Assembly (NCBI GenBank): GCA_947253595.1
Contig: CAMXZR010000086.1
Coordinates: 1 to 6,244 of the forward strand
DNA: 6,244 nucleotides
DNA from: an uncultured Olsenella sp.
GTDB taxonomy: Bacteria; Actinomycetota; Coriobacteriia; Coriobacteriales; Atopobiaceae
Direction of reading: 5' to 3'
Shown here in pieces: positions 5,796 to 6,244 of the stretch. The translations under genes were made by a program, and so were the position numbers. Each line of letters starts with the position of its first letter. The first letter of the stretch is position 1. The notes under the pieces were generated by a model. The model was given only the letters and a program-made list of their open reading frames with translations. It was not told where the DNA came from and searched no databases.

Positions 5796-5926
5796 AATCT
5801 TGGTACATTTAACGAAAGTTATGAATAGCTTATTACACGTCGAACCCATGACCTGCGCTTTTGTTCTATCCTATCTATGAACGGCGTTCGCGCGCCAGCA
5901 ATGGTTGCATCGACGATTGGATTCAC

Positions 5927-6160
5927 ATGCGCAAGGTCAAGACGTTCGGCGGCAAGAGGCACACCTACGACACCGAGAAGGCCGAGAAGCTCGGCACTCG
6001 CTCCTTTGGCGAGTTCGGCGACCCCGCCGGCTATGAGGAGACCCTCTACAAGACCAAGCAGGGTCTCTACTTCGTGGTCGGCAAGGGTGGAGACGAGTCC
6101 CCCTACGCCAAGGGCGAGGACATCAAGCCCGTCACCGCCGACGAGGCCAAGGCCTGGTAG
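5927..6160 (+). CDS. Small uncharacterised protein (YDT-x(2)-AE / ETLY-x-T / EA-x-AW family)
   Basis: A 77-residue, charged, soluble protein. Its layout, an opening G-K-R-x-x-YDTEKAEKLG (residues about 9-22), then YEETLYKTKQGLYFVVGKGG (38-57), YAKGEDIKPV and a closing D-E-A-K-A-W, matches from memory a widespread family of short proteins of unknown function found in many Firmicutes and Actinobacteria, often near accessory or mobile DNA. No catalytic motif, signal peptide or membrane segment is visible. The ATG at 5927 is preferred because the family motif begins just after it, although no clear Shine-Dalgarno sequence precedes it; an in-frame TTG at 5861 would add 22 residues that do not look conserved. 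The coding part is GC-rich while its upstream region is AT-rich. It stands alone, with a dyad upstream and two hairpins downstream. Real gene: likely. Function: unknown. Confidence 0.75.
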   Translation: MRKVKTFGGKRHTYDTEKAEKLGTRSFGEFGDPAGYEETLYKTKQGLYFVVGKGGDESPYAKGEDIKPVTADEAKAW

Positions 6161-6176
6161 ACGCCTCAGGGCACAT

Positions 6177-6194
6177 CTGGGCAGAGTTGCCCAG
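6177..6194 (+). terminator. Perfect 7-bp hairpin after the small gene
   Basis: CTGGGCA (6177-6183) pairs perfectly with TGCCCAG (6188-6194) around a 4-nt GAGT loop, 16 nt after the stop codon. No T-tract follows, so it may protect the mRNA 3' end or act together with the next hairpin. Confidence 0.4.
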
Positions 6195-6209
6195 GCATTG
6201 CGCAGACGA

Positions 6210-6241
6210 CCCCGTCACCTGCAGTCTCGCAGGCGGCGGGG
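6210..6241 (+). terminator. Long GC-rich stem-loop at right edge, probable intrinsic terminator
   Basis: CCCCG (6210-6214) pairs with CGGGG (6237-6241) and CCTGC (6218-6222) with GCAGG (6229-6233), loop AGTCTC; the three bases between the stems are partly pairable. The window ends three bases later at CTC, so whether a T-tract follows cannot be seen. It could serve the small gene upstream or a convergent gene beyond the edge. Confidence 0.5.
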
Positions 6242-6244
6242 CTC

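Larger units (their letters stand above)
5458..5926. other. 469-bp gene-poor region with palindromes and AT-rich segments
   Basis: No credible gene was found between htpG and the small protein. After the htpG hairpin come: a near-direct repeat with a central hairpin (5611-5699); AGCGG/CCGCT (5716-5720 with 5730-5734); CGACG-G-CGTCG (5755-5765); the 14-bp dyad ACAGGTTGACCTGT (5782-5795); and an AT-rich stretch, about 5796-5880, unlike the GC-rich surroundings and with several -10-like words (TGTAAT, TACATT, TATGAA, TATTAC). Such composition suits a promoter/regulatory zone or the edge of a transferred segment. A minus-strand frame is open through here but runs on antisense to htpG and is not believed to be a gene. 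Confidence 0.7.

Noticed and set aside
3469..5808. 779-codon open frame on the minus strand, antisense to htpG
   Set aside because: It mirrors htpG almost exactly; the translation is Val/Leu/Gly/His-rich low-complexity protein, the usual shadow of a GC-biased gene. Its only non-overlapping part is the intergenic region.

Overview
The window is GC-rich, with strongly GC-biased third codon positions. It reads like a chromosomal segment of a high-GC anaerobic actinobacterium, most likely a coriobacterium (Olsenella/Atopobium-like). That placement is an inference from composition, the style of the zinc-ribbon/acidic membrane protein and general protein similarity. No rRNA or other marker fixes it. 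No rRNA, tRNA, CRISPR array or insertion sequence was seen.

Layout from left to right: (1) the 3' end of a YdcF/DUF218-family gene on + (1-297). (2) Convergent to it, on -, a complete Abi_2/AbiF-type HEPN abortive-infection gene (362-1306). (3) A 176-bp divergent intergenic region with two adjacent hairpins, three AGGGCCC boxes and a good sigma70-like promoter. (4) On +, a zinc-ribbon, acidic, single-pass membrane protein of unknown function (1483-2574). (5) On +, a deoxycytidylate (dCMP) deaminase (2776-3261). (6) On +, the Hsp90 chaperone gene htpG (3472-5457). (7) A 469-bp gene-poor, partly AT-rich region with several palindromes and one near-direct repeat. (8) On +, a 77-residue protein of an uncharacterised small family (5927-6160), followed by two hairpins, the second very terminator-like.

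The genes do not form one obvious pathway. dCMP deaminase makes dUMP for thymidylate synthesis, HtpG is a general chaperone, and every gap between the + genes is about 200 bp or more, so each is probably its own transcription unit. The defence-related part is the Abi_2 HEPN gene. Related AbiF proteins have been proposed as relatives or ancestors of Cas13 and work with an adjacent non-coding RNA. The two-hairpin block directly upstream of this gene is therefore the most interesting candidate in the window, although the same block can also be read as promoter and operator DNA for the divergent zinc-ribbon gene.
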